NCBI GenBank assembly: GCA_029582165.1
Contig: CM055880.1
Span: forward strand, 8,392,721 to 8,456,720
DNA: 64,000 bases
Reading direction: 5' to 3'
DNA from: Portulaca oleracea
Taxonomy: Eukaryota > Streptophyta > Magnoliopsida > Caryophyllales > Portulacaceae
Part shown: piece by piece, positions 1 to 10,803 of the stretch
Position numbering within the stretch: the stretch's first letter is position 1
Layout of the letters: each line of letters starts with the position of its first letter
Program-made: the position numbers and the translations under genes
The notes under the pieces: generated by a model
Database searches by the model: none
What the model was told of the DNA's origin: nothing
The model's input: the letters and a program-made list of their open reading frames with translations, nothing else

Positions 1-1
1 C

Positions 2-126
2 GCCGTCAAACTACGTCTCTTCCCGTTCTCGTTGGAAGGCAAAGCGTGGGAGTGGCTCGATTCACTTCCACCAAATTCAATCACAACGTTCGACGAACTC
101 GCCAGCACCTTTTTGGCGAAGTACTT
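2..126 (+). pseudogene. Athila-like gag fragment, 5' part (interrupted)
   Basis: Frame 2 encodes a Retrotrans_gag-type segment with the LEGKAWEWLDSLP and FLAKYF signatures that are usual in Athila/Tat-lineage Ty3/gypsy capsid proteins. The reading frame stops at the left edge of an inserted LTR element and resumes, in frame, after the duplicated TACTT at 6785-6789. The product would be structural capsid protein of a retroelement particle. The 5' LTR, primer site and start codon lie outside the window. The gag family is clear; the lineage rests on motif memory and on the ORF3-like region downstream. Confidence 0.85.
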
Positions 127-1515
127 TGTTCGGTCTCGTTTCGAACCGAATTTCTTCTCTTTTATAGGGTATATTTGCTTGTTTTAACCCATATTTATAT
201 ATTAGATATAATGATTTAGTGTTTTGTAGGAAAATAAGGAGTTAGAAGAAGTTTGGGCTTAATTGAAGGTTTTTAGGGAATCCCGAGCTATTTCCCGAGC
301 AAACCAAGACAACCTGAGCCGAGATCCGATTCAGACCAAGTCAACCCGAGCCGAGAGCCGAGGCGAAACCGAAGCCGGAAATTCCATATTAAGATTGGCG
401 TAAAACAGGGGAACGGTACAAACTCAAAGGTTTGAAATACGTGTGCCTTCACTCTTTGGGTCATAACTCCTTCGTTACAACTCTGATTGGCCTGAAATTT
501 TGGGAGCTTAAAGTACACATCGAGAGCTTTCCATCGATATCTTACGGGCCTAAAACAAAGTTCGGATAAAGAAGTTATGCGCGTTTGAAGTCGGCAGGGA
601 AAAGCTGCCCAAAACAGTGGCTCGCCCGAGCCAAGCTTCTGGGGCAACAAAGACACAAGCTAGGAGAGACGGACAGTAGGCTTGCTCGCCCGAGCCAACC
701 CAATGGCTCGCCCGAGCCATTCTGTCTGCAGAAAAACTGACGCGCGTGCTGCTATTTGTTTCTAGGGTTTTGGGTTATATTTTTCCTTCTTCTATAAATA
801 CCCACTTGTATTAATCCAAGTAAAATCAACTAGCCTAGGTAGTTTAGGAGTATAATTAGATTTAATTTCTTTCCTTTATTTGCTTTAATCTCTCTTTCAT
901 TGTTCTTCAAGTTTTCTTTGATTCTTCAAGCTTTCTTTGATTTCTAGCATTTGTATTCAAACTTTCTCAAGCTTTCTCAATTCAAGCAAGTTTCCATTGA
1001 AGTTTTACAAGCTTTCTCTCTCTTCTCTCTCTCTCTCTCTCTCTCTAATCTCCATTGTTGACTTGATTTCAAAGCTTTCTAGGGTTAGCCACATCAAATC
1101 CATCTTTTAGTGGGGAGGAGGGTCAAGGAATTCCAATTCTACTTCCTAGTGAGAATTTGGGAGATCCTTGATAATCCAATCCATAATTTCTTATTTTGTT
1201 CGGGGGAAATTGTAGAGGTAGATTGAAGGTTAGAAGATTTTGGTCATCAAAGGTAAAATTTCTTGTCTCTAATTTTATTGTTCATTCATGTCTTTTAATT
1301 GATTTCATCCTTAAGTGTTTTCTTTATTGCTTTCCTTTTATTGCTTTCTTTGATTCATGCCTAGGTTAGATTTAAATGCTTTCTTTACATAATTTATCGC
1401 TTTCCGCATTGAGAAAAACCCTTCTACACAAACCGATTGCCTTAATTAAGCCTCACACCCATCCCTGTGGACTGACAACCTTAACTCTTAAAACCACAAA
1501 AATTACAACCGAACA
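127..1515 (+). repeat. 5' LTR of non-autonomous element
   Basis: This 1389-bp direct repeat matches 5386-6784 almost base for base. It contains a TATA box (TATAAATA, 793-800), a CT microsatellite near 1017-1047 and three copies of a TGGCTCG-CC-CGAGCCA type inverted repeat (619-634, 682-697, 704-719). It is 10 bp shorter than the 3' LTR, mainly because one palindrome-bearing unit is absent. Confidence 0.95.
793..800 (+). promoter_or_regulatory. LTR TATA box
   Basis: TATAAATA lies in a conserved stretch of the LTR and is repeated in the other LTR at 6072-6079. It is the probable core promoter driving the element's transcript, placing the U3/R boundary roughly 30 bp downstream. Confidence 0.7.
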
Positions 1516-1516
1516 A

Positions 1517-1533
1517 TGGCGCCGTTGCCGGGG
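1517..1533 (+). promoter_or_regulatory. Primer-binding site, tRNA-Asp type
   Basis: TGGCGCCGTTGCCGGGG starts one base after the 5' LTR end (ACCGAACA). It is complementary to the 3' end of plant tRNA-Asp (CCCCGGCAACGGCGCCA), the primer typical of Athila/Tat-type Ty3/gypsy elements. It therefore ties this coding-poor element to that group of helper elements. Confidence 0.9.
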
Positions 1534-1695
1534 ATGGCGTTATTTGGTAGATTAGGCTATTGGTTTGTGTCTACATAGTTTATTACTTTCTCGATTATGC
1601 TAGAAAAATGTAGCGAAAAAAATTGAATATCGAAAAAAGTGAGAAAAGAAAAGAAAAAAAATAGAAAATTAGAAAAATAGAAAAAAAAAAGAGTT

Positions 1696-3413
1696 ATGGA
1701 TAGTCCCCAATTCCCTCAATTTGAGCGTGAAATATTTTGGAGGTATTTTGCTAGATTGCATGACTACCGTGTTCAATGTGAATTATATGGTATCTTTTAT
1801 GATACATTATCTCTTTTGTGAATTGTTAGTGAGGGTGTGAATTATGAGACCCGAAACCTTTTAGATTATTACGGGTTTTCTTGTTTAGGTGAAGAAAAAG
1901 CATGGGAGTTACTTGAATGGTTGTCTAGGGATTCCTATGAATTTGAGCAACAAAATGTTAGTCCTAGCGTCCAACCTCCTTATGCACCACCCTTTGGGAC
2001 CTAAACTGAACAATCATGTGAATACCCCGTGTATGTTGATGATCAATCTTATGATGGGGGATATGTGGAAAACTGTTATGATCTTTCCCAAAGTGCCGAT
2101 GTTGAGTCTCCTTCCGTGTGCTCCTTGTGTGATTCGCCGTATCATAGTTCAATTTCTTGTTTGCAAGCTACAGTGGTTTCCTTCAAGGTAGAAGTAGAAA
2201 AATTATGTGCGAACATGAATGAGTATATGCGTGAATTTGTCCATGAAAGTAATCAAAGGGTAGTAACTCCTTCTTCACAAATGGTTGATTCGAATGTTGA
2301 AATAGGTCATTCATCGTCTTTGAGTCCTGAAATGCATGTAGATTCTGCTGTGTATGATGAGGATGATGACTATTATAACCGACCATGCCTTGGACTACTT
2401 AGTAATTCCTTAGCTCCAGCCCCACCTAATGAGCATGAGGAACATGATGGTTTTGTGTGTGATGATGTAGAATTAGTTGAAAACATGCTAGATGATGAAC
2501 TATCCACACCCTTGTCCATGCCTTTATGTGAAGAAAAGATTGAGTTTAGAGAATGCCATGATGTAATTGAGCATGATCTTGTTGAGAGTGAAATTGAATC
2601 TGTTGTGATTGAATGTGTGCTTGATAACGATTTGTTCACTTTCATTGAGGATCATTGCATTAGTGAGGCATTAGCTCCCCTTGTATGTGAGTCCATTGAT
2701 GTGCATACCTGTGATGATGAGCATAATTCTTTGGGGATTGATCATGATTGTTTGAACTTGGTTGTTGATGATGATGCTTTTGATGATGACATGCTTTATG
2801 AGTCATTCACGATGAGTTATGACCCTGAACCTTCCACTTTCACTTTTGATGTTGCTTTGGATGATGCACCTTTGTCTTTTGATGTTGATAGTTCTTCTAG
2901 TGAGTCTGATATTGATGAAGATGAAAATGTGCTTGTGTGTGATGTTGGGAGTGTTATGATGTGGTCTAACCCTCTGTTTTCCTTATCACCTATTGACGAT
3001 TGTGATGATTATTTGGATGAGAGTGGTGATTTGGAATTTGTGATTGATGAAAATTGCATGAAAATTGAGTTTGAACCATTGTTTGCATCCAAGTCTTCGC
3101 ATGAGCATGTTCAGAAATGTGTTGTATTGCCTCCTTCCGTTGATTTGTATACCCAATCTCCATTTACGAGTCAATGGGAGGATCCATTATGTCTTCTTTC
3201 ACCGTGCCTAGAAAAGTCTTGTATATTCATGAATTTCATCAGTTCTTTGATTTTTCTAAGGCATTTGATAAATTGTTAAGGGCACTAATGTTTGTTTATG
3301 TGCTATTGCGAGTGTGCTCTTACCACCTCCATTCTGAGATGCATGAGAGGATGCATGATTTGTTACTCCGGGCGTTGAATGGTTCTGACATGATGCCCGA
3401 TATCTTGAGGTGA
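1696..3413 (+). pseudogene. Acidic gag-like ORF with CCHC zinc knuckle
   Basis: An ATG at 1696 opens a frame that runs to 3279 with two in-frame stops (TGA 1819-1821, TAA 2002-2004). The longest intact part is 2029-3279. Near its start is C-SL-C-DSPY-H-SSIS-C, which fits the CX2CX4HX4C nucleocapsid knuckle. Before it is a GEEKAWELLEWLS segment resembling the gag helical region. After it comes a very acidic D/E-rich tail of roughly 300 residues. A +1 frame (3174-3413) continues with a leucine-rich segment ending MPDILR, so a frameshift near 3270 may have cut the C-terminus. No protease or polymerase follows. It probably encoded the packaging protein of this element; the acidic tail has no function I recognise. 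Confidence 0.65.
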
Positions 3414-5385
3414 GAAGGAGTGAATTTCTTGATAAGATGCCTTTGACGTAATATCCTTCCTCACCCTTCTTGTATAATTAGTGAGTTGGTCTTTCTTTTC
3501 TTCTTTTATTTTTTTTGTGTGTGTTTTTTTCTTTTATTTTGGGGTGCTTGCTTACCTACTTCTGTTTCCATTTTGAGAACACGACAACCTCTTTGTGTTG
3601 GAGTGGGAGGGTAGTATGCATTCCGGTATTCGAGTCTAAGAAAAGAAAAAAAGAGTTGTTTTGTAAATATTTTAGTTTGTTTTCTTAGTTCATTAATCCT
3701 TAGTGTCTTGTGTAGTTTGTTTTTCTTTTTGATCTTGCATGTGAACCATCACACATAGTATGTTTTCTTGTTTATTTCTAACCTATGTGTGATGTTCTTT
3801 GGATCGTGGATTGAGTGCTTTTAATTGAAGATCTTGAGGTAATTACTTTCCACTCTCTCTTTATGTGAATATATCGATGATCCATGTTGCATGCTTGGTT
3901 TTCTTTTTGGGTAGCGAACCCCTTGAATGTGAATGTTGGGATTATATTGTTGTTGGAGCCATGTGGACTCGGGTCGCCACCGCTTTTTACGTGATAAGTG
4001 TTTTGTATATATGTTTTTCTTGGTTTTCTACCTTGCTTGAGACACCCTTCTCATGATGGAGACATTGTGATGTTTTGTGTTGGAGTGGGGGTGTTATTTT
4101 CCATGTGTCATGGGTAGATCACCTAGTTTTTGAGTCTTTGTTTTTGTTTTTCGTAGTTTGTGTCTAAAAATTGAAAATTTTGTGTGTGAAAAGAAAATAA
4201 AAAAGGGAGAAATGTTGTGAAAAACCCAAAAGTTGTTTTTCTTTTTGAGGATGTTTCCGTTCACAGTTGTGTAGATAGTTGTCTAATCGGCTGATTTAGT
4301 CAATTGGAAGCGGCCGGTATGAATAATGATGGGCCTTAGGAAGGATTTTGCCATGACTTTATCTCTATTAGACCTTTACATAGAATGGGAAAGCGGAATC
4401 CTCAAATCTTACACGCTTTGACTGTGTCTTCTTACCTAAGTTAGACGGTTTTAGTTGTTCAATTGCCTAAGCTCTTAATTAATGCATTAAATAATTACTG
4501 TTGGGCATACCGTCATGGGTTGGTTTGGGTGGATCGGCACCCTATGCCCCTTAAGTGCAATGACTCACGTATGGAGAAACCCATCAGGGAGGGTAACCCT
4601 TTGCGAATGCCGGTGTTTAAATCCCGCAAAACCCGACACAAACGCTCTAAAAGACACAAAATGGATTGAGTGTAAAGAAAAGAGCGTAGGTTTTGAAAAA
4701 GAAAGAAAAGAGCGAAGCAAGAAAAAGGAAAAAAGAGTTGAGCAAAAGAATGGTAAGAAAGAGAAAAGTAAAAAAAGAAAAGAGCAAAGTAAGAAAAAGA
4801 AAGAAAAGAGAGCAAAGTAAGAAAAAGAAAGAAAAGAGAGGTTGAAAGAAAAACCAAGAGTGAAGTAGGATAGATAATCCCGAGGTTGAGCATGAGAACA
4901 ACTCTGATTGTCCAGTTTAGGATAGGAAGGATCGACTAGAGCCCACTTGCACATATGCACGAGGTGTTTTGCTCATCAGGAAGTGTTTTGGTTCAAAATC
5001 TCAAAGATTGGCAGTTTTCCAACCTTCGTGTCTTAATTTGTTTATACTTGCTTCTTCCAATTGATTGTTGAGGCGGGTTGGGGAACTAGGTGCATGATTG
5101 GGGACGGGAATATTTTCTTTGCTTTTGTTTTGTTTCAGTTTTCGGTTTTCGCTTCTTTTTTTTCCCCCTTTTTATTTTCTCGTGGCTTTTGTGGGTAGAG
5201 TTGCTATAAACCCTCACAAGACCTACCTCGTCCACTCGGGCTACCGGGGGGTTTAAAGGGCTTGATGCATGTGCTAAATGTATCCGCGATTCCTGTGAAA
5301 GTGAGTTAGTTTTTTAGTTTTTCTTTCTAGTCCTTTTCTTTGTTTTTAGTTTGCTCAGGGCGAGCAAACCCTTGTGTTGGAGTGG
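3414..5385 (+). other. Long non-coding 3' region of the non-autonomous element
   Basis: No convincing gene is present. The stretch holds two copies of TTTGTGTTGGAGTGGG (3592-3607, 4074-4089), which resemble the sequence just before the 3' LTR (5371-5385). It also holds a purine-rich block at about 4670-4860 of repeated AGAAAAGAG-type units; the K/E/S-rich open frames there are a by-product of that composition. Confidence 0.7.
5371..5385 (+). promoter_or_regulatory. Putative polypurine-tract region before 3' LTR
   Basis: CTTGTGTTGGAGTGG directly abuts the TGTTCC start of the 3' LTR at 5386, the position where plus-strand DNA synthesis is primed. It is less purine-pure than usual. Two near copies occur upstream. 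Confidence 0.5.
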
Positions 5386-6291
5386 TGTTCCGTCTCGTTC
5401 CGAACCGAATTTCTTCTCTTTTATAGGGTATATTTGCTTGTTTTAACCCCTATTTATATATTAGATATAATGATTTAGTGTTTTGTAGGAAAATAAGGAG
5501 TTAGAAGAAGTTTGGGCTTAATTGAAGGTTTTTAGGGAATCCCGAGCTATTTCCCGAGCAAACCAAGTCAACCCGAGCCGAGATCCAAGTCAAACCAAGT
5601 CAACTCGAGCCGAGAGCTAAGGCGAAACCGAAGCCGGAAATTCCATATCAAGATTGGCGTAAAACAGGGGAACGGTACAAACTCAAAGGTTTGAAATACG
5701 TGTGCCTTCACTCTTTGGGTCATAACTCCTTCGTTACAACTCCGATTGGTCTGAAATTTTGGGAGCTTAAAGTACACACCGAGAGCTTTCCATCGATATC
5801 TTACGGGCCTAAAACAGAGTTTGGATGAAGAAGTTATGCGCGTTTGAAGTTGGCAGGAAAAGTCGCCTGCACAGTTGGCTCGCCCGAGCCATCTGCTGGC
5901 TCGCCCGAGCCAGGCTTCTGGGACAACAAAGACACAAGCCAGGAGAGCCGGACAGTAGGCTTTCTCGCCCGAGCCACCCTAATGGCTCGCCCGAGCCATT
6001 CTGTCTGCAGAAAAACTGACGCGCGTGCTGCTATTTGTTTCTAGGGTTTTGGGTTGTATTTTTCCTTCTTCTATAAATACCCACTTGTATTAATCCAAGT
6101 AAAATCAATTAGCCTAGGTAGTTTAGGAGTAGAATTAGATTTAATTGCTTTTCTTTATTTGCTTTAATCTCTCTTTAATTGTTCTTCAAGTTTTCTTTGA
6201 TTCTTCAAGCTTTCTTTGATTTCTAGCATTTGTATTCAAACTTTCTCAAGCTTTCTCAATTCAAGCAAGTTTCCATTGAAGTTTTACAAGC

Positions 6292-6322
<31 letters not shown>

Positions 6323-6784
6323 TCTCTCTAATCTCCATTGTTGACTTGATTTCAAAGCTTTCTAGGGTTAGCCACATCAAATCCATCTTTTAGTGGGGAG
6401 GAGGGTCAAGGAATTCCAATTCTACTTCCTAGTGAGAATTTGGGAGATCCTTGATAATCCAATCCACAATTTCTTATTTTGTTCGGGGGAAATTGCAGAG
6501 GTAGATTGAAGGTTAGAAGATTTTGGTCATCAAAGGTAAAATTTCTTGTCTCTAATTTTATTGTTCATTCATGTCTTTTAATTGATTTCATCCTTAAGTG
6601 TTTTCTTTATTGCTTTCTTTGATTCATGCCTAGGTTAGATTTAAATGCTTTCTTTACATAATTTATCGCTTTCCGCATTGAGAAAAACCCTTCTACACAA
6701 ACCGATTACCTTAATCAAGCCTCACATTCATCCCTGTGGACCGACAACCTTAACTCTTAAAACCACAAAAATTACAACCGAACA
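5386..6784 (+). repeat. 3' LTR of non-autonomous element
   Basis: This 1399-bp copy of the 5' LTR has a TATA box at 6072-6079, a longer CT microsatellite (about 6293-6330) and four palindromic modules (5876-5891, 5897-5912, 5961-5976, 5983-5998) against three in the 5' copy. It ends ACCGAACA directly before the TSD TACTT. Confidence 0.95.
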
Positions 6785-8260
6785 TACTTTCCTCCAAGCA
6801 AGCTCACCAGCCTAAGGAATCAGATTTCTACATTCACACAAGAGCCAGATGAGTCACTATATGATGCTTGGGAAAGATTCAAGGACATTCTCCAACAATG
6901 TCCTCAGCATGGATTCGAACCTTGGGTTCCTGTCCAATCCTTCTTCAATGGAGCGAATGAGTCGACAAGAGGAAGCATCCTCTCTGCAGCCAGAGGCGAT
7001 CTTATGGACAAGACTGTTCCTCAAATCACGAGTCTGATCGAGCATCTGGCGAACAATTCTTATTAATGGTCTAAACCTCGCCAAAAGGCAGGAGGTAAGT
7101 TTAATGTTGATGCAATTTCTTTATTGTCATCTAAACTTGATTCTTTAATGCAAAAAATAGACCGATTAAGTTTTCCATCTAACCCCCCGACCTGCAATGT
7201 CTGTCAGTCGACCGAACATGAAACTTTCACTTGCGCTACAGGTGGAGTTAGTAATGAACAAGTCCAACAGGCCAATTATATTGGCAATCCTAGACAGAAT
7301 TATGACATGAATTCTAACACTTACCATCCTGGGCTTAGAAACCACCCTAATTTTTCCTATAGGAACGACAATCCCACTGGTCCTCTTCAAGGACAAGGAC
7401 AACAAAAGTATGTTCCCCCACCTCAAAGACCACCTCAACAAGGACCCCCTCGAAAGTCTAATTTAGAAACCATGATGGAGAGCCTTATCGCAGGACAATA
7501 GAAACAGGAAGGTGTTATAAAAGACCTAATGCAAAAGGTAGAGGCTTTAGCAACCTACAATAAGATTTTAGAAAATCAGATCGCCAATTCGGCGACTCCC
7601 TCTACTAGTTTACCACCTCAACCTATCCCTAATCCGGGTGCTAAATGTAACGCTATAACCTGCGAGGAAGAGAACCTTGAGTGTGAAGCCTTAGGAGAAC
7701 AAATTTTACATGGGATAGTCAAGACCAAACCTAAACCATACCTGTTAGAGGGAACTAAAAACCCCTCCATTATGCCTAATAAGGAAGACCTAAGCAGTTT
7801 TAGGATCCCTGTCCAATTAGATGGAAAACCCATCAAATATGCACTGTGTGATACGGGATCCGAGGTGAATGTTTTGCCTAAGTCTTACCTAAGGAAATAT
7901 GAACATAAGGAATTAAGGGTGACTGATAAGATTCTTCGTCTAGCAGACAAGACCCTTAGGAAACCTCTAGGGATCTTACATGACACTCCCCTCCAAATAG
8001 GAGAGCATATTGTTCCTGTCGATTTCTTGGTACTAGATACATGAGAAGATCCAGAATCGCAGATTATTCTAGGGAGGGCCTTCCTTTCAGTTGTCAATTG
8101 CAAGATGGATATGAGGAAAGACATAATGCTCATCGAGCTAGGAAAGTCGATGACAGAATACGAAGTACGAAAAGGCAAGTTGGTTCAGAGACATATTCCA
8201 GAAATAATTCATGATGAAGGAGATCCGGTTCCAAAGCGGATCAAGGACCCTGATGAGTAG
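6785..8260 (+). pseudogene. Athila-like gag C-terminus plus aspartic protease
   Basis: The gag frame resumes after the TSD and runs to TAG at 8258-8260 with three in-frame stops (TAA 7064, TAG 7499, TGA 8042). It encodes the rest of capsid (DESLYDAWERFK; GFEPWVPVQSFF), then CNVCQSTEHETFTC, a degenerate zinc knuckle, then a Q/P-rich linker and a retropepsin-like domain. That domain has the catalytic CDTGSEVNVLP and, after the TGA, the IILGRAFL flap-to-end motif. The product would process the gag polyprotein. RT, RNase H and integrase do not follow; the frame ends shortly after the protease. The stops make it a pseudogene. Confidence 0.85.
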
Positions 8261-9474
8261 GGTCCATAACGTCGAGCTAACGACGTTAAACAAAGCAACC
8301 CCGGGGAGGTACACTATGATCTAAATATGTATTCCTCCCCACTTTTTTATTTTAGTTCAATTATTTTGCTTTCAGTTTTTGATCCCTAGCAATTTTATTT
8401 TTGTTTTGAAGTTTACTAATGTTTTTCTTTTAGTGTGTAGAGAAAAAAAGGAAGAAATTCGAGAAATTCATGGCTTTTATTGAATTTTTATTCCTAACCT
8501 AATGAATTTTATACTGGTAGATGTTTGTAGGGATTTTTGGTATGTCAAATTGTAGGGAAAATAAGGAGGAAACAAAGAAAAGGGAGAAAAACAAGCAAAA
8601 GTGGCAAAAATCGAGCTGCTAGCATCTGGTAGGAAAACGCAGCCAGCGTTTTCCAGGCGCTGGTTGCGCCTCGTCCAGAGACTTTAGGTACGCAGTTTTT
8701 ACAAAACGCAGGCCGTGTTTTTCCCAGATTTCTTTTGCCCGCCTTTTAATTTAGTCGGCCCCTTTCCTTTTCTTTCAAAACAAATCCCCCCTTCTTTTGC
8801 CCTAACTCCCGACGCTCCTCACTCCCAAATGCTGCCAGCGCGCCACCTGCGCTACCCACCACCACGCCGTCGTCGACCCTCGCCGGCGCCGCCACCACAC
8901 ACCACTTTCTTCTTTCTTTTCTCTTCTCACTTGCACTCTAACACTTTGAGTCTTCAAGCTCCATTCCTCTTCAAATTCAAGGTATGGAATTCTCAACTCT
9001 TCCTCTTGTTCTTTGATTATACACTTCGTTCTTGGTATGATTTTGGTTGATACTTGAGTTTATTGAGTAATTTGTTCAATTTATACCAATTATCATGTCC
9101 TAGATTCAAATTTCTTGATTTAGGTTTGAATTCTAGGATTGATTTTTTTTTTTTCTTTTGATTAGGGCTTGGTTTGAGTTGGATGATTTTTAATCTTTTT
9201 GTTCCAGAATTGAGAGAATTGTGTTGTTGGATGTGTTTAGAGAGCAATGTGATGTTAAAATTGAGAAATTTAGGTCTAGGTTTTGGTTGTGATTATGTTG
9301 TGGTGTTATACTCTGTTTTTAGTAAGGTTTTAGGTTAGATATATCTTGATTTCAATCCCTAGTATCAAATAAGCATGGGGGGATTGATCGTACTAAGTTT
9401 ATATGTTATGTACATGCTTATTTGATACCTAGGATTTATCTTGGTGATTTTACTGATTTTGTGAGTATTTTTAG
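8261..9474 (+). other. Untranslated leader before the ORF3-like gene, with intron-like segment
   Basis: No coding region is supported; the 111-aa frame at 8715-9050 is compositional. The first bases (GTCGAGCTAACGACGTTAAAC) look like the post-pol junction of Athila-type elements. GTATGG at 8982 and TTTTTAG ending at 9474, immediately before ATG 9475, would bound a 493-bp intron. The segment also holds a 19-20-bp inverted repeat (9359-9377 with 9413-9432). Confidence 0.5.
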
Positions 9475-10443
9475 ATGGTGAGAACTAACAATCCTAGTTT
9501 CTCCGGACCACCGGAAGATGATAACGAAGCCGGAAGCAAAAAGCCATGGTGGCGGAAAAAGGAAAACAGAAAGTCGCACCTTCAAAAGACTCGAGAGACC
9601 CAAACCCCTTCAACTTTGAAGGGGACGTCAAGAAAATGTACGACTCCCTCTCCAAAAGAGCCCTCGTCCCCACCAAATATATGCATGAGTCTTTCTTGCG
9701 TAGTTGTGGTATGTTGGATGATGTTGATTGGATGTTAGGTCGTTGCCACATGACCAACATAGCTAGGTCAGGAGAGCCAGCCCATAGGGGAATTACCCTT
9801 GAATTCTTGTCGACCCTAGTTGTAAACCTCTAAGGGAGGGATGGGTGTATTCGTTTCCAGCTTTTGGGGGTAGAGAGGAACATGACCGTATCCCAATTTG
9901 CCCGCGCCTTTGGTTTTCCTGAACGCACATGTAGGGATTCATCCCATATTCCCATAGAGTGGGACGGGAGGGGTTTCTTTTTCAGAATTTCTAGTTTTGA
10001 CAGTAAGGACCCTAGCAACACCCCCGCGGCCTTGATTAGGAACCCCATATTGAGGTATGTCCACCGCATAATCTCTTGCGGTATTTTCGGGAGGCCCGAC
10101 AGCTCAAACAAAGCTACCCGGACTGATTGCTACATGTTGCTTTCCATGTTGGATACCGACCCTCGTGCCGACCCAACAGCTATGCTAGCCCATCATCTTT
10201 CTAGTGTCGCCACCTCAACCAACAAGGGCATTGCCGTAGGGGGCTGCATTACACACCTTGCACGCCAATTCGACTTTAGGCCACCTAGGAACCCCACTGA
10301 CCTAGTCCCGGGTAACTTATTCTTGGATGGGGAACAGTGCAATTTCTTTGGCTTGTGTAAGTTTGACAAGGACTCGCGTTGTCTCTGGGTCTATCCCAAC
10401 AACGCTAGGTTTCCCGTGCCTAACCCCCACACCTATCCCTAAG
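9475..10443 (+). pseudogene. Athila ORF3-like (ATHILA ORF-1 domain) protein
   Basis: ATG 9475 starts a short basic N-terminus. A frameshift near 9540 passes to a frame that runs from 9546 to the TAA at 10441-10443, broken once by TAA 9831-9833. Recognisable pieces are the GITLEFLSTLVV motif and a following globular region with RYVHRIISCGIFGR. This matches the extra ORF found downstream of pol in Athila-type elements as I remember it (Pfam ATHILA ORF-1). The role of that protein is not established; in some relatives it is called env-like. I see no clear signal peptide or membrane segment here. Confidence 0.6.
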
Positions 10444-10803
10444 TTGTTGAGAATTTAATGTGGACGCCTCCCTTCCCCGAGTTCGACCCCGAACCAGAAC
10501 CAGAAATCCACACGCACAACAAAATAGACATTTCAATTATTGAAATTATAAAATTGACAAATGAAAATGGACAAGAAAATTAAGTAATTTGACAACCATT
10601 TAGAAATGGAGGTACTTCCAAATGTCTTTCTTTGATTAAGAATTTTTCTTAGTATATTTTATCAAAAATTACAACATTATACTCTTATGATAATATTTTT
10701 CGTTATAAATCTAATGATAGTACTTTTGTACACTAGAATATTGCATATCTTGAGAAATTAATGACGTTAACGGACAATTAATATAGAACGGAGGGAGTAG
10801 TAT
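10444..10803. other. AT-rich flank with Stowaway-like terminus
   Basis: No gene is seen. The last bases (10784-10800) read GAACGGAGGGAGTA, the reverse complement of the TACTCCCTCCGTTC terminus of Stowaway-type MITEs. The opposite end of that MITE was not found, so it is probably partial. A similar terminus in the other orientation lies at 14179-14195, beyond the solo LTR. Confidence 0.45.

Larger units (their letters stand above)
127..6784 (+). mobile_element. Non-autonomous LTR retrotransposon nested in Athila gag
   Basis: Two direct LTRs (127-1515 and 5386-6784) start TGTTC and end ACCGAACA. The 5-bp duplication TACTT flanks the element at 122-126 and 6785-6789. A primer-binding site follows the 5' LTR. 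The interior holds one gag-like reading frame and long non-coding stretches, with no protease, RT or integrase, so movement would need proteins from another element. LTRs this similar suggest a recent insertion. A large-retrotransposon-derivative or TR-GAG type is the best description; the family is not one I can name. Confidence 0.95.

Noticed and set aside
4463..4960. Several overlapping frames on both strands (K/E-rich or F/L/S-rich)
   Set aside because: They come from a low-complexity purine-rich tract; frames on both strands are open because the tract lacks stops.
8715..9050. 111-aa protein gene
   Set aside because: C-rich leader with Pro/Phe runs and no domain; it crosses the proposed splice donor at 8982.
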